This document shows positions 43,856 through 52,605 of a DNA stretch of 64,000 bases, piece by piece. The notes under the pieces are model-generated. The model did no database searches. It was not told the DNA's origin and saw only the letters and a list, made by a program, of their open reading frames with translations. The number at the start of each line of letters is the position of its first letter. Position 1 is the stretch's first letter. The position numbers and the translations under genes are program-made. The DNA is from JANMES01 sp038229715 (GTDB lineage: Bacteria; Planctomycetota; Phycisphaerae; Tepidisphaerales; Tepidisphaeraceae): NCBI GenBank assembly GCA_038229715.1, contig JBBROD010000004.1:21278-85277 (forward strand), given 5' to 3'.

Positions 43856-44437
43856 TCACGCGAAGTATGCAAGATGCCTCAGCGCCCCCCAGATCACCGG
43901 CGTCATCACGTAGCCGAAGCAAACACCGCCGAGCACGTCGCTCGGCCAGTGGGCGTCCATCAGGTAGCGAATGCTCGCGGTGATCACCGCCAGCGGCCAG
44001 ACGAGGATCGCGATCTGCGGGTACAAGTACGCCAGCCCGAAGGAAAAGCTGACGGCCGTCGCGCTGTGGTTGGAGGGGAAACTTTCGCGCCAATTCGCGT
44101 GACGCATCGAGAAACCCATGAACTGCCCCGCGCCGGGATGCCCCGGCCGGACGCGCCCGAGCACGCGCTTGATTCCCCCGCCGAGCAACCCGATCGTCAG
44201 CGGCGCGATGACCAGCGGCCCGGCCACCTTCCAGCCGCGCTGGTCCATCCGCGCAACAACGGCCGCCCCCACCAGCGAGCAGGCGAACTGCCCGTACTGC
44301 GCGAACCAGCGGCTTTCGCGCTTGAGATCACCCTTGATCCCCAGCGTGAGCACGACCGGCAGGCCCCACCGTTCCATCAGCATCATGGCGATGCAAGCGG
44401 TAGCGAGAATTCCGGAGATCATCCAGTTGATGTCCAT
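43856..44437 (-). CDS. PAP2-family membrane phosphatase
   Basis: A 193-residue inner-membrane lipid phosphatase. The three PAP2 motifs are present: KRVLGRVRP (Kx6RP), ESFPSNHSATA (PSxH with Asn in place of Gly) and IRYLMDAHWPSDVLGG (Rx5Hx3D; the preceding Ser is Ala-Ser-Ile-Arg). Five to six membrane helices surround them. Likely substrates are undecaprenyl pyrophosphate or phosphatidic acid-type lipids. ATG 44437 is used because the longer version would begin inside a repeat. It is divergent from the GT39 gene. Confidence 0.87.
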   Translation of the reverse strand: MDINWMISGILATACIAMMLMERWGLPVVLTLGIKGDLKRESRWFAQYGQFACSLVGAAVVARMDQRGWKVAGPLVIAPLTIGLLGGGIKRVLGRVRPGHPGAGQFMGFSMRHANWRESFPSNHSATAVSFSFGLAYLYPQIAILVWPLAVITASIRYLMDAHWPSDVLGGVCFGYVMTPVIWGALRHLAYFA

Positions 44438-44469
44438 TGGACCGAAGAGAATACGCGATGGGCTGGGAA

Positions 44470-44563
44470 AATCCGAATGACGAAACCCGAAATCCGAATG
44501 CATGACGAATGACGAAAAACTGCATTCGCGCGAATTCGTCATTCGGGTCTTGTCATTCAGGCT
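44470..44563. repeat. Palindromic repeat, family I (CCGAATGACGAAACCCGAA)
   Basis: ATCCGAATGACGAAACCCGA at the left and inverted GTCATTCGGGTCTTGTCATTC at the right, imperfect. A better copy is at 50461-50604. It sits in the promoter gap between the divergent PAP2 and GT39 genes. Confidence 0.8.
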
Positions 44564-44610
44564 TAACTCCCGATTGGTCATTCCCCCGCCTTGCGCTTAA
44601 TCTTTACGTC

Positions 44611-46287
44611 ATGCGTTCCCGCCCTAAGCCTATCGCCTTGATCCTCGGCACGATCCTGCTATCAGCCGGCGTGTATCTGGTCGGCAACGACAAGGTGGCG
44701 TTGTTCGATCGCGACGAGCCGCGGTACGCCGAGTGCTCGCGAGAGATGCTGCAGAGCGGCGACTGGATCGTGCCGCGGTTTTTGGGCGAGCTGCGCACCG
44801 CCAAGCCGCCGGGCATCTACTGGCTGCAGGCTGGCGTGATGAAACGGCTGGGCGACACCGCCTTTTCCGCACGACTACCGAGCGCCATCGCGATGGTGCT
44901 GGCGCTTAGCCTGTTCGCGGTCGCGGTATGGAAGTTGGCCGGCCCGAGCCGGGCGGCGTGGGCGACGTTTATCCTCGCCACCAGCACGATGACGATCGTG
45001 TCAGCCAAGGCGTGCCTGACCGACGCCGTGCTGCTGCTGTTCATCACAACCGCGCAACTCTGCCTCTACGCCATCTACCGCGGGCGCGGCGGGTGGATCG
45101 TCACCACAATCATGTGCCTCGCCATCGGTGCCGCCGGCCTCGTTAAGGGGCCAGTCGTGCTGGCGGTGTTGGGGACGACTCTGATCGCGCTGGCGATCCT
45201 GCATGCATTCACGAATCGCCCGCGGGCCACCGTGCTGATTGAACTCGACAGCGAGCGCCGGCTGCTCTCGGTTATCGGGCAGATCGTCCTTGGACTTTTG
45301 ATCGTAGTCGGCTGCGTCGGCCCATGGCTTTTCGCGATCAACAAGGCGGCCCCCGATTTCCTGCCAACCATCATCGGCCGCGACATCATGAGCCGGATGA
45401 AGACCGGCCTGGAAGGCCATTCCGGCTGGCCGGGATATCACCTCACAACGATTTGGGGCACGTATTTCCCATGGTCGATCTTTTTGCCGATGACGCTGAT
45501 CTTCGCGTTCAAGCGTCGTCACCTGCCGTTGATTCGTTTCGCACTGGCGACGGTGTTCGGCAATTTCATCTTCTTCGAGTGTGTCAAAACCAAGCTGCCG
45601 CACTACCTGTTGCCGATTTACCCGTGGCTGGCGCTGCTGACGGCCGACGCGATCGTGCGCTGCCTGCGCGGGTTGCACCTGGATCTTGTCAACCGCCTGA
45701 CGCGGAACGCGCTGACCGTGTGGGGATCGATCATCATCCTGCTCGGCCTAGCGCCGTGGGGCTTCCATGTTTGGTTCCCCGCCAACTTCCCGTACTTCCC
45801 TACGCTCGCGTGGACGCTGACCGCGATCGTCGTCGGCGCAATCATCATCTTCTGTTTCCGTGCCCGCCGCCCGCGGGCCGGGCTGATCGCGCTCGGGCTC
45901 GGGCATTTCGCGGTCGTCGCGGTCATCTTCGGTGTCTATCTGCCCAAGGCCGACTTCCTCCGCACGCCGATTCTCGCCGGCCGCACTTTGCGGGAGATGG
46001 GCCTGACCGGCAAGGACTCGGTCGAGATGCTCGACTACAAGGAGCCGAGCCTGGCGTTCTACCAAGGCGGCACGATCCGCGAGAACCGCAATATGATTCT
46101 GACCGCCGAATTGGCCGCGAAAACGCCGGCCTGTCTGGTGATCACCGACGAAGTGTGGAACAAGTCCGCCGACGAGGTAAAGGCGATGTACGACGTGCTC
46201 AAAGAATTTCCCACGCTGGCCTACGCGGACTCGATGCGGCATCTCAAGGTGATGATCATCCAACGCAAAATAGCCAATCCTCGATAG
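44611..46287 (+). CDS. Family 39 glycosyltransferase (ArnT/PMT-like)
   Basis: A 558-residue GT-C enzyme with about 11-13 membrane helices. The catalytic first loop carries FDRDEPRYAECSREML (Asp-Glu pair), then KPPGIYWLQAG, both typical of the ArnT/PMT family that uses polyprenyl-phosphate sugars. The C-terminal 90 residues are a soluble domain (GLTGKDSVEMLDYKEPSLAFY). In ArnT-type proteins the acceptor is lipid A; with lpxB and waaA in the window that is possible, but many family members act on proteins or other glycans. ATG 44611 precedes the first helix. Confidence 0.87.
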   Translation: MRSRPKPIALILGTILLSAGVYLVGNDKVALFDRDEPRYAECSREMLQSGDWIVPRFLGELRTAKPPGIYWLQAGVMKRLGDTAFSARLPSAIAMVLALSLFAVAVWKLAGPSRAAWATFILATSTMTIVSAKACLTDAVLLLFITTAQLCLYAIYRGRGGWIVTTIMCLAIGAAGLVKGPVVLAVLGTTLIALAILHAFTNRPRATVLIELDSERRLLSVIGQIVLGLLIVVGCVGPWLFAINKAAPDFLPTIIGRDIMSRMKTGLEGHSGWPGYHLTTIWGTYFPWSIFLPMTLIFAFKRRHLPLIRFALATVFGNFIFFECVKTKLPHYLLPIYPWLALLTADAIVRCLRGLHLDLVNRLTRNALTVWGSIIILLGLAPWGFHVWFPANFPYFPTLAWTLTAIVVGAIIIFCFRARRPRAGLIALGLGHFAVVAVIFGVYLPKADFLRTPILAGRTLREMGLTGKDSVEMLDYKEPSLAFYQGGTIRENRNMILTAELAAKTPACLVITDEVWNKSADEVKAMYDVLKEFPTLAYADSMRHLKVMIIQRKIANPR

Positions 46288-46351
46288 ACTGCGCTTTGCG
46301 TCAACGCGGATTCATATCCTGCGCATTGCTCGAATGGAATTTCGGGTTTCA

Positions 46352-46795
46352 TCAGGGTTTTTCGATCGGCTGGGTCGCCGGCAAGTTGGGCATCCAGCGG
46401 TCTTTGGTGTCGTGATACAGCTTTTTCCACTTGGCCTGCTGATCGGGGTTGAGCACGCCTTCGATCTGGATTCGCAATTCTTCCAACTGAGTGTTGAGTT
46501 TCGGCCGAATTTCCTGACGTAACGCTAACAGCGCCTGTTGACGTTGCTGAATGATCGCCAGCACCTGATCGTGCTGTGACGGCGACAGGTCGAGCTTGCG
46601 CGTCAATAACTGGGTGATGCGCGGCGGGGCATCTTCGGGGTGGTGAATCGCGTGCTCCACGCGATGGACGATGACCATCACACACAGCGCCGCGCCCACC
46701 ACGATGCCGGCGATGAAGACCAGCAGCGTCCGCAGCCAGCGGAATCGGCGGCGAGGCGCGGGGGGAAGCGTGATCGTAGACGGGTTGTTACTCAT
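46352..46795 (-). CDS. Membrane-anchored Spy/CpxP-like periplasmic protein
   Basis: A 147-residue protein with a cytoplasmic Pro/Arg-rich start, one membrane helix (LLVFIAGIVVGAALCVMVIV) and a periplasmic helical domain: PPRITQLLTRKLDLSPSQHDQVLAIIQQRQQALLALRQEIRP ... VLNPDQQAKWKKLYHD (quoted in part). The pattern L-x-L-[ST]-x2-Q and L-[TN]-P-x-Q-x-x2-[WY] is that of Spy/CpxP/ZraP/CnrX proteins, which sense metal or misfolded proteins. The ATG overlaps the stop of the preceding small gene, so it belongs to the ECF sigma operon and may act in signalling. Confidence 0.8.
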   Translation of the reverse strand: MSNNPSTITLPPAPRRRFRWLRTLLVFIAGIVVGAALCVMVIVHRVEHAIHHPEDAPPRITQLLTRKLDLSPSQHDQVLAIIQQRQQALLALRQEIRPKLNTQLEELRIQIEGVLNPDQQAKWKKLYHDTKDRWMPNLPATQPIEKP

Positions 46796-47040
46796 TGGAG
46801 ATGCACCTCAAAAGGGGCGGTCAACGCGCCCAGCGAATCCTGCGTGTCGGCCACGGACTGCCAGGCCCAAGCACCCATGATGAGCGCGAGCACCAGACTG
46901 GCCGACGGTAGCAGCCACGGCGATTTCTCGGCCTCGGGCGTCAGCGCCGCAGATCGAATCGTGCCGAGCACACGGGCGGTGACGTCGACCGCGGGCGTGG
47001 TGGTGGGCGACGGTTGTTTGAGAAAGTCGATTTCGTTCAT
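46792..47040 (-). CDS. Small membrane protein, candidate anti-sigma factor
   Basis: An 82-residue protein with a soluble N-terminal half (MNEIDFLKQPSPTTTPAVDVTARVLGTI) and a single helix (WLLPSASLVLALIMGAWAWQSV) followed by a short periplasmic tail. It lies between the ECF sigma gene and the Spy-like gene and overlaps the latter by 4 bases, the usual place of a small anti-sigma factor (as CnrY in the CnrYXH set). No zinc-binding anti-sigma motif is seen, so the role is inferred from context. Confidence 0.65.
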   Translation of the reverse strand: MNEIDFLKQPSPTTTPAVDVTARVLGTIRSAALTPEAEKSPWLLPSASLVLALIMGAWAWQSVADTQDSLGALTAPFEVHLQ

Positions 47041-47063
47041 GCTATCTGCCTCATGTTCGGCCT

Positions 47064-47130
47064 TTGGCATGGGCTGGTAGCCCATGCGACGGAATGTCTG
47101 CCTGTCGCATGGGCTACCAGCCCATGCCAA
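47064..47130. repeat. REP-like paired hairpins, family F
   Basis: Perfect 27-base arms (47064-47090 and 47104-47130), 13-base spacer; each arm folds on itself (GCATGGGCTGGTAGCCCATGC). It is inserted between the ECF sigma gene and its candidate anti-sigma gene, inside the presumed operon. Confidence 0.93.
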
Positions 47131-47148
47131 ACAGCTCACGCTCGCGAT

Positions 47149-47670
47149 TTAACGTTCAGTTTTCTCCAGAAGCTTTCGCAGCTTTGCTCTGGCCCGAAAC
47201 GCCTGCACTTTCACCATCGCCTGCGACCATCCCGCCAGTTCCGCCGTCTCGGCGACGCTGCGGGATTCGACGTACATCAACGTCAGCACCAGCCGATCGC
47301 GCGGCGGTAGTTGTTGCAGGCGATCGAACACTTCGTTCTTCGGCTCGATCGTCGCAGCCGCATGGTGTTCATCTACCCGCGCGAGGTTCTCCTTCTTCAG
47401 CCGCTTCCAATATCGATAGCCCACGCGCGTCGCGATCTTCTGCAGCCAATGCTCGAACGGGGCCGTCCCGCGATACGTCCGCAGCGAGAGGTACGCTTCA
47501 ACGAACACTTCGTGTACGAGTTCTTCGATCGCCGCCTGCCCGCGGGCGAAGCGGGTCATGCGTTTGGCGATCGTCGGCGTGTGGCGGTCGATCAAGCGCG
47601 CGTACGCCGTTCCGTCGCCCGCAAGGGACGCGCGTACATCGTGCAGATCACTGGCCGGCGCTTCGGTCAT
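47149..47670 (-). CDS. ECF-type RNA polymerase sigma factor
   Basis: A 173-residue group 4 sigma factor. Region 2 is seen as YARLIDRHTPTIAKRMTRF ... AIEELVHEVFVEAYLSLRTYRG and PFEHWLQKIATRVGYRYWK; region 4 as LPPRDRLVLTLMYVESRSVAETAELAGWSQAMVKVQAFRARAKLRKLLE (quoted in part). ATG 47670 is preferred; a longer form to 47727 begins in a low-complexity stretch. The 3' genes look like an anti-sigma factor and a Spy-like sensor, giving a complete envelope-stress or metal-sensing unit. It is divergent from the ATP-grasp gene. Confidence 0.9.
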   Translation of the reverse strand: MTEAPASDLHDVRASLAGDGTAYARLIDRHTPTIAKRMTRFARGQAAIEELVHEVFVEAYLSLRTYRGTAPFEHWLQKIATRVGYRYWKRLKKENLARVDEHHAAATIEPKNEVFDRLQQLPPRDRLVLTLMYVESRSVAETAELAGWSQAMVKVQAFRARAKLRKLLEKTER

Positions 47671-47884
47671 GGCGTTTGGTCGCGTCGCAATCTTCCTCGG
47701 TCCATCGATGATCCGTTGATGATCCATTGATCGACCCGGTCGGTCGAGTCGCGCCAGTCTGGTTTCTCATTCTGTTAGTGCACGGCTGGTGACTACAGGT
47801 TACACCCTGCCAAAACCCGCACGCATTCAACTGTTTTCGATACCGGCTTACAACGATTAATGGTATGCTCCGAAGCAACCGACC

Positions 47885-50461
47885 TTGTCTGTGCAGGATG
47901 ACGATTTGACCCTTCAGGCCGATAACCTTACTCCATCTGACGTGGCTCCCCCTGCCGGCGCGGCGCGCGGGTTTGCGTCGGGCTATTCGGCCCGCATCGG
48001 CGGGTTCGATGAGATGGTCGCCGGCGACGGGTCGATCCGCCCGCACTGGCAGACGTTCGTCTCGCAGCTCGATGACCTCGGCCCGGCCGAGCTGCTCAAC
48101 CGCTGGGATCAGGCCCGCCGGCTCATTCACGAGAACGGCGTCACTCACAATGTCTACGGCGATCCGAACGGGCTCGATCGCCCGTGGAATCTCGACTTCG
48201 CCCCACTGCTTTTGCCCGCCGATCAGTGGGCAGCGCTCGACGCGGGGCTGGTTCAGCGCGCCAACCTGCTCGACCGCCTGCTGGCCGACCTGTACGGCCC
48301 GGCCCGCTCGATCGCGGATGGCGTGCTGCCTCCGGAACTGCTGTACGCCAATCCCGGATTCCTGCGCCCCTGTCACGGCATTCGTCCGCCGGGCGGGCGA
48401 TGGCTTCACCTGTACGGCGCTGACCTCGGGCGATTGGGCGACGGCAAATTCGTCGTGCTGTCCGATCGAACGCAAGCGCCCAGCGGCGCGGGATACACGC
48501 TGGAAAACCGCATCGTCCTCTCGCGGGTGCTGCCGAGCTTTTTCCGATCCTGCAACGTGCAGCGGCTGGCGCCTTACTTCATCGCTATGCGCGCCGAGCT
48601 AGCCGCCATGGCGCCGGCCAATCGCGAGAACCCGCGGATCGTCCTGCTCACGCCCGGCCCTTACAACGAAACGTATTTCGAGCACGCGTACCTCAGCCGC
48701 TATCTCGGCTACACGCTCGTGCAGGGGAATGACCTGACCGTGCGCGACCGCAAGGTCTTCCTCAAAACCCTTAGCGGCCTGCAGCGGGTGGATGTGATCC
48801 TCCGCCGGGTGGATGACGACTTCTGCGATCCGCTGGAGCTGTACCAACGATCGTTCCTCGGCGTGCCGGGATTGCTTGAAGCGGTGCGCGACGGAAACGT
48901 CGCCGTCGCTAACTCGCTCGGCACGGGGTTGCTGCAGGCGCCGGTCTTCCTGCCGTACCTGCCGGCGTTGTCGCGGTATTTGCTGAACGAAGACCTCAAG
49001 CTGCCGAGCGTGCCCACGTGGTGGTGCGGCGAAACTTCGGCGCTGCAATACGTGCTCGCCAATCTGCCTCGACTGGTGATCAAACCCGCTTTCCCAACGC
49101 GCGGCGGTGATCCGATCTTCGGCGAGAACCTGTCGGCATCCCATCTAGCAGAGCTGGCGGCGCGGATCGCCGACAAGCCGATCGAGTTCGTGGCGCAGGA
49201 AAAGATGATCCCCTCCACCGCGCCGGTGCTGCTCGATCGCGGCGTGCAACAGCGTCACTTGGTTGTCCGCACGTTCCTCACCGCCAGCGAAGGATCCTAC
49301 GTCGCCATGCAAGGCGGGCTGACGCGCGTGACGGCCAGCAGCGATTCGCTTGTCGTCTCCCTGCAAAAGGGCGGCGGCAGCAAGGACACGTGGGTGCTTT
49401 CCGACGGCCCGGTCAGTGCCGCAACGCTGCTGCCTTCGCCGACGCAGGCGATCGAACTCAGTCGCGGCGGCGGCGATCTGCCCAGCCGCGTGGCGGACGA
49501 TTTGTTCTGGCTCGGGCGCTACCTCGTGCGCGCGGATTCCACGATCCGTCTGGCCCGCAGCACGCTCGTGCGGCTTTCGGATCAGAGCGGCATTGAAACG
49601 CGGCAGGTGCTGGACGTGCTGACACTTCTGCTGACCGGGCGTTCGCTCGGCCCCGGCGATCGCTCGGAGCAGGAACTGCTGGCCGCACTGCTTGACCCGG
49701 AACACCCGAACGGGCTGCGGTCGTCGATCCGCTCCCTGCACGACCTGGCCCGCGTGGTGCGTGACCGCATCTCGGCCGATGCATGGCGGATTTTGCAGAC
49801 GATCGAGCAGACGTTCACCACGTTCACGCCCACGCCGGGACAGGATCAGCTGGCGAGCGTGCTGGATCTGCTCAACAGTTTGGTGATCGACCTAGCCGCG
49901 TTCGACGGCATGGCGATGGACTCGATGACGCGCGGGCAGGCGTGGCAGTTTTTGGACATCGGCCGTCGCGTGGAACGCGCCATCGCCATCAGCCGGCTGT
50001 TGCGGGCGACGCTCGTCGACGTCCAGCCGCAGGAAGGCCCGCTGCTGGAAGCGGTGCTGGAGATCGGCGACAGCGCCCTCACCTATCGTCGCCGCTACCT
50101 CACGCACCTGCAGCCAACAGCCGTCGCGGATCTGCTGCTGGCCGACGAAACCAACCCGCGGTCGGCGGCGTTTCAACTGCAGACGCTGGAGGATCACCTC
50201 TCGAACCTCCCGCGCGAATCGAGCCACCCGCAATCGAGCCCCGATCTGCAACTGGTGATCAAGCTCCGCACGATGGTGCGACTGGCCGACCTGGAGAAAG
50301 AATGCCTCGCCACCGCCGGCCGGCGTGATCGGCTGGACAAACTGCTCTCCGAGTTGGTCACACAAATGGTGACCGTCTCTGATGCGATGAGCCATACTTA
50401 CTTCACGCACGCGCTGAGCTCGCGGCATCTGCTGGTGCTGGGACAGGAGGCACTTCTTTGA
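47885..50461 (+). CDS. Circularly permuted ATP-grasp fused to Alpha-E domain
   Basis: An 858-residue two-domain protein. Residues about 30-490 form a circularly permuted ATP-grasp enzyme (DUF404/407): FDEMVAGDGSIRPHW, RPWNLDFAPLLLPADQW, GRWLHLYGADLGRLGDGKF, LLTPGPYNETYFEHAYLSRYLG, RVDVILRRVDDDFCDPLEL and VIKPAFPTRGGDPIFGE. Residues about 530-855 form the Alpha-E (DUF403) helical domain: LPSRVADDLFWLGRYLVRAD, MTRGQAWQFLDIGRRVERAI, LTYRRRYL. These are usually separate neighbouring genes; here they are one chain. Family analyses predict a peptide-ligating or peptide-modifying system together with the transglutaminase that follows. The TTG start is uncertain; GTG 47891 is possible. Confidence 0.9.
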   Translation: MSVQDDDLTLQADNLTPSDVAPPAGAARGFASGYSARIGGFDEMVAGDGSIRPHWQTFVSQLDDLGPAELLNRWDQARRLIHENGVTHNVYGDPNGLDRPWNLDFAPLLLPADQWAALDAGLVQRANLLDRLLADLYGPARSIADGVLPPELLYANPGFLRPCHGIRPPGGRWLHLYGADLGRLGDGKFVVLSDRTQAPSGAGYTLENRIVLSRVLPSFFRSCNVQRLAPYFIAMRAELAAMAPANRENPRIVLLTPGPYNETYFEHAYLSRYLGYTLVQGNDLTVRDRKVFLKTLSGLQRVDVILRRVDDDFCDPLELYQRSFLGVPGLLEAVRDGNVAVANSLGTGLLQAPVFLPYLPALSRYLLNEDLKLPSVPTWWCGETSALQYVLANLPRLVIKPAFPTRGGDPIFGENLSASHLAELAARIADKPIEFVAQEKMIPSTAPVLLDRGVQQRHLVVRTFLTASEGSYVAMQGGLTRVTASSDSLVVSLQKGGGSKDTWVLSDGPVSAATLLPSPTQAIELSRGGGDLPSRVADDLFWLGRYLVRADSTIRLARSTLVRLSDQSGIETRQVLDVLTLLLTGRSLGPGDRSEQELLAALLDPEHPNGLRSSIRSLHDLARVVRDRISADAWRILQTIEQTFTTFTPTPGQDQLASVLDLLNSLVIDLAAFDGMAMDSMTRGQAWQFLDIGRRVERAIAISRLLRATLVDVQPQEGPLLEAVLEIGDSALTYRRRYLTHLQPTAVADLLLADETNPRSAAFQLQTLEDHLSNLPRESSHPQSSPDLQLVIKLRTMVRLADLEKECLATAGRRDRLDKLLSELVTQMVTVSDAMSHTYFTHALSSRHLLVLGQEALL

Positions 50462-50604
50462 AAGCCCGAATGACGAAACCCGAAATCCGAATGAATGACG
50501 AAGCCCGAATGACGAAGATCGAAGGCGATTTTTGCCGGCACTTCGTCATTCGGATTTCGTCATTCGGGTTTGATTCGGATTTCGGGTTTCGTCATTCGGG
50601 CTTT
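50461..50604. repeat. Palindromic repeat, family I
   Basis: AAAGCCCGAATGACGAAACC at the left pairs with GGTTTCGTCATTCGGGCTTT at the right, with further inverted segments inside. It spans the whole gap between the ATP-grasp/Alpha-E gene (whose stop it touches) and the transglutaminase. Confidence 0.92.
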
Positions 50605-50621
50605 CCCCCGCAGGAGGGCCG

Positions 50622-51500
50622 TTGAAGCTCCGCATCACCCACCAAACTTCCTACCACTACACCGATCCGGTCTCGCTGTGTCAGAACACGCTGCACCTGC
50701 GGCCGCGGCTGTGCGAGCGGCAGGCGCTGCTGTCGTGCGCGATCGAAGTGTCGCCCGAGCCGGCGGTGCGGGCCGAGCGGGTGGATTTTTTCGGGAACCC
50801 CGAGGTCTACTTGGCGATGCAGGAGCCGCACCGTCAATTGAAGATCACCGCCCGCAGCGAAGTGGATGTCGCGCGGAGTGCGATCGACAAGACGATGGCG
50901 TCGATGCCTTGGGATACGGTAGCCGACACGCTGCGGTCGTCGCGCGATCGGGCGTCGATCGAGGCGCTGCAGTACACGTTCGAATCGCCGCTGGTCCCGC
51001 GCAACGCGCTGCTGGCGGAGTACGCGCGCCCGAGTTTTGCGCCCGGCCGGCCGTTGATGGAGGCGGTGTTTGATCTGACCGAGCGGATTCACGACGAGTT
51101 CACGTTCGACACCCGCGCGACCAACGTCGGCACGCCGATCCTCGAAGTGCTGCTCCACCGCCACGGCGTCTGCCAGGATTTCGCGCAGTTGCAGATCGGC
51201 TGTCTGAGGTCGCTGGGATTGCCCGCGCGTTACGTCAGCGGCTACCTGCTGACCAACCCCCCGCCGGGCCAGGCCCGTCTGATCGGCGCCGACGCCAGCC
51301 ACGCATGGGCGAGTGTCTATTTCCCCGGCAGCGGCTGGATCGATTTCGATCCGACGAACGCGACCATTCCGTCGGACAAACACGTCACCATCGCCTGGGC
51401 AAGAGATTATGACGACGTTGCTCCGGTCAAAGGCGTCATCCTCGGCGGGCGTCACCACGCGCTGAGTGTGGCCGTGGATGTCGCGCCGATCGCCGGCTAA
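50622..51500 (+). CDS. Bacterial transglutaminase-like protein
   Basis: A 292-residue cytosolic protein with the N-terminal Bact_transglu_N domain (MKLRITHQTSYHYTDPVSLCQNTLHLRPR) and a papain-like transglutaminase core with Cys in HGVCQDFAQ (C184), His in ADASHAWASVYFPG (H227) and Asp in WIDFDPTN (D242). The TTG start is supported by AGGAGG a few bases upstream. It pairs with the ATP-grasp/Alpha-E gene; such triads are a known conserved neighbourhood proposed to make and process a small peptide modification. Proteolysis rather than cross-linking is possible. Confidence 0.9.
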   Translation: MKLRITHQTSYHYTDPVSLCQNTLHLRPRLCERQALLSCAIEVSPEPAVRAERVDFFGNPEVYLAMQEPHRQLKITARSEVDVARSAIDKTMASMPWDTVADTLRSSRDRASIEALQYTFESPLVPRNALLAEYARPSFAPGRPLMEAVFDLTERIHDEFTFDTRATNVGTPILEVLLHRHGVCQDFAQLQIGCLRSLGLPARYVSGYLLTNPPPGQARLIGADASHAWASVYFPGSGWIDFDPTNATIPSDKHVTIAWARDYDDVAPVKGVILGGRHHALSVAVDVAPIAG

Positions 51501-51510
51501 ACACCCCGCA

Positions 51511-52605
51511 CTAATTGTTGTTCAAAGGAATAGCCGGTACCGGCGGCTGGAACGGCGCGGCTTCGTGGGCGGCTGTCGCCTGGCGGACCATTTCGGTGTA
51601 CTGCTCGCTGCGGAACTTCAGCCGAAACACGCCGCGAGCGGCGTCGACGGTCTTGAGCTTAAACGGCCGGCCGAACGTTGCCGCGATGACGACGCCTACG
51701 ATCAACGCCACGATTCCCGCAATGACCGAAGTCATCACACGGGATTCGGTCTTCCCGCTCGAGGCGAAAAATGCGATCGCTGCGATCAACCCCACGCCGA
51801 TGACGACCTGAAGGATGACCCACCGCTTGGTCGCTTTGATCCGCGAGTCGCACTCCTGGCAGACTGGGACGGCGAATGCGTCGAGCGCGTTAGCGCTGGC
51901 TGACTTCAGCCACGCTGTTGCCGGCGCGAGGCATTCGCAGCAGACGGGCGGCAGCGCGAGGTGGCCGGAACGGAACGCGACCCAATCGGGAAACTCGGTC
52001 ACTTGCGGGTCCGGCGGAACGAATCGGCCGGACTGAGTGGCCGTGCGGACGGATGCTAAATTCTGATCGGTATATCCTTTAGGCGTACCCGCCGGGAGTT
52101 TCGGCGGGTTGGGGAAAGTGCGGTTCGGATCGATCCGCTTGCGTAACACCCGCCGCAGCGCAATGCAGCCGCCGCCGATCAACAATGCGGTGATCCCGCC
52201 GGAGATGAGCGCTGCGGCCGTATTGTCGTCGTGTCGATGTTCGCTGACGTTGACACCAATGAAGACGAACAACCCCAGGATCAGGCCGACAGAAACCCCG
52301 CCGATTGCGAGTCTGCGGTACTGCGTTCGCTTGAAGCCGGCGATCAGATCGCTGTTGACCCAATTGCAATTCGGGCAGGCGACAGGCTCGGACTCTCGGG
52401 CGAGTCGTTTTTTGAGCATTTTTCGCGCGCCCTCTTCCGCCCGCCGCGCCGCTGCCGCTTGGCCGATGTAATACGGGGCCGATCCCGCCCCGGTGCCTTC
52501 GCGGATCAGTTCGTAGACGAAGCAGGTCTGGCACTTCTCACACTGAACCGGAACCGCCCGCGATCCGCGCAGGCGGGCGGTGTAACTCTTGCCGACATAG
52601 ATCAT
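51511..52605 (-). CDS. Membrane protein with several CxxC pairs
   Basis: A 364-residue protein. A first zinc-ribbon-like part has CEKCQTC and ACPNCNW (residues about 22-28 and 75-80), then two membrane helices (LAIGGVSVGLILGLFVFIGV and AALISGGITALLIGGGCIAL), a middle region with CCECLAPAT and CQECDSRI forming a second ribbon, and two more helices (VVIGVGLIAAIAFFASS, VIAGIVALIVGVVIAATFG). GGGGA lies upstream of ATG 52605. The build suggests a metal-stabilised membrane scaffold; no function known. Convergent with the transglutaminase gene. Confidence 0.75.
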   Translation of the reverse strand: MIYVGKSYTARLRGSRAVPVQCEKCQTCFVYELIREGTGAGSAPYYIGQAAAARRAEEGARKMLKKRLARESEPVACPNCNWVNSDLIAGFKRTQYRRLAIGGVSVGLILGLFVFIGVNVSEHRHDDNTAAALISGGITALLIGGGCIALRRVLRKRIDPNRTFPNPPKLPAGTPKGYTDQNLASVRTATQSGRFVPPDPQVTEFPDWVAFRSGHLALPPVCCECLAPATAWLKSASANALDAFAVPVCQECDSRIKATKRWVILQVVIGVGLIAAIAFFASSGKTESRVMTSVIAGIVALIVGVVIAATFGRPFKLKTVDAARGVFRLKFRSEQYTEMVRQATAAHEAAPFQPPVPAIPLNNN

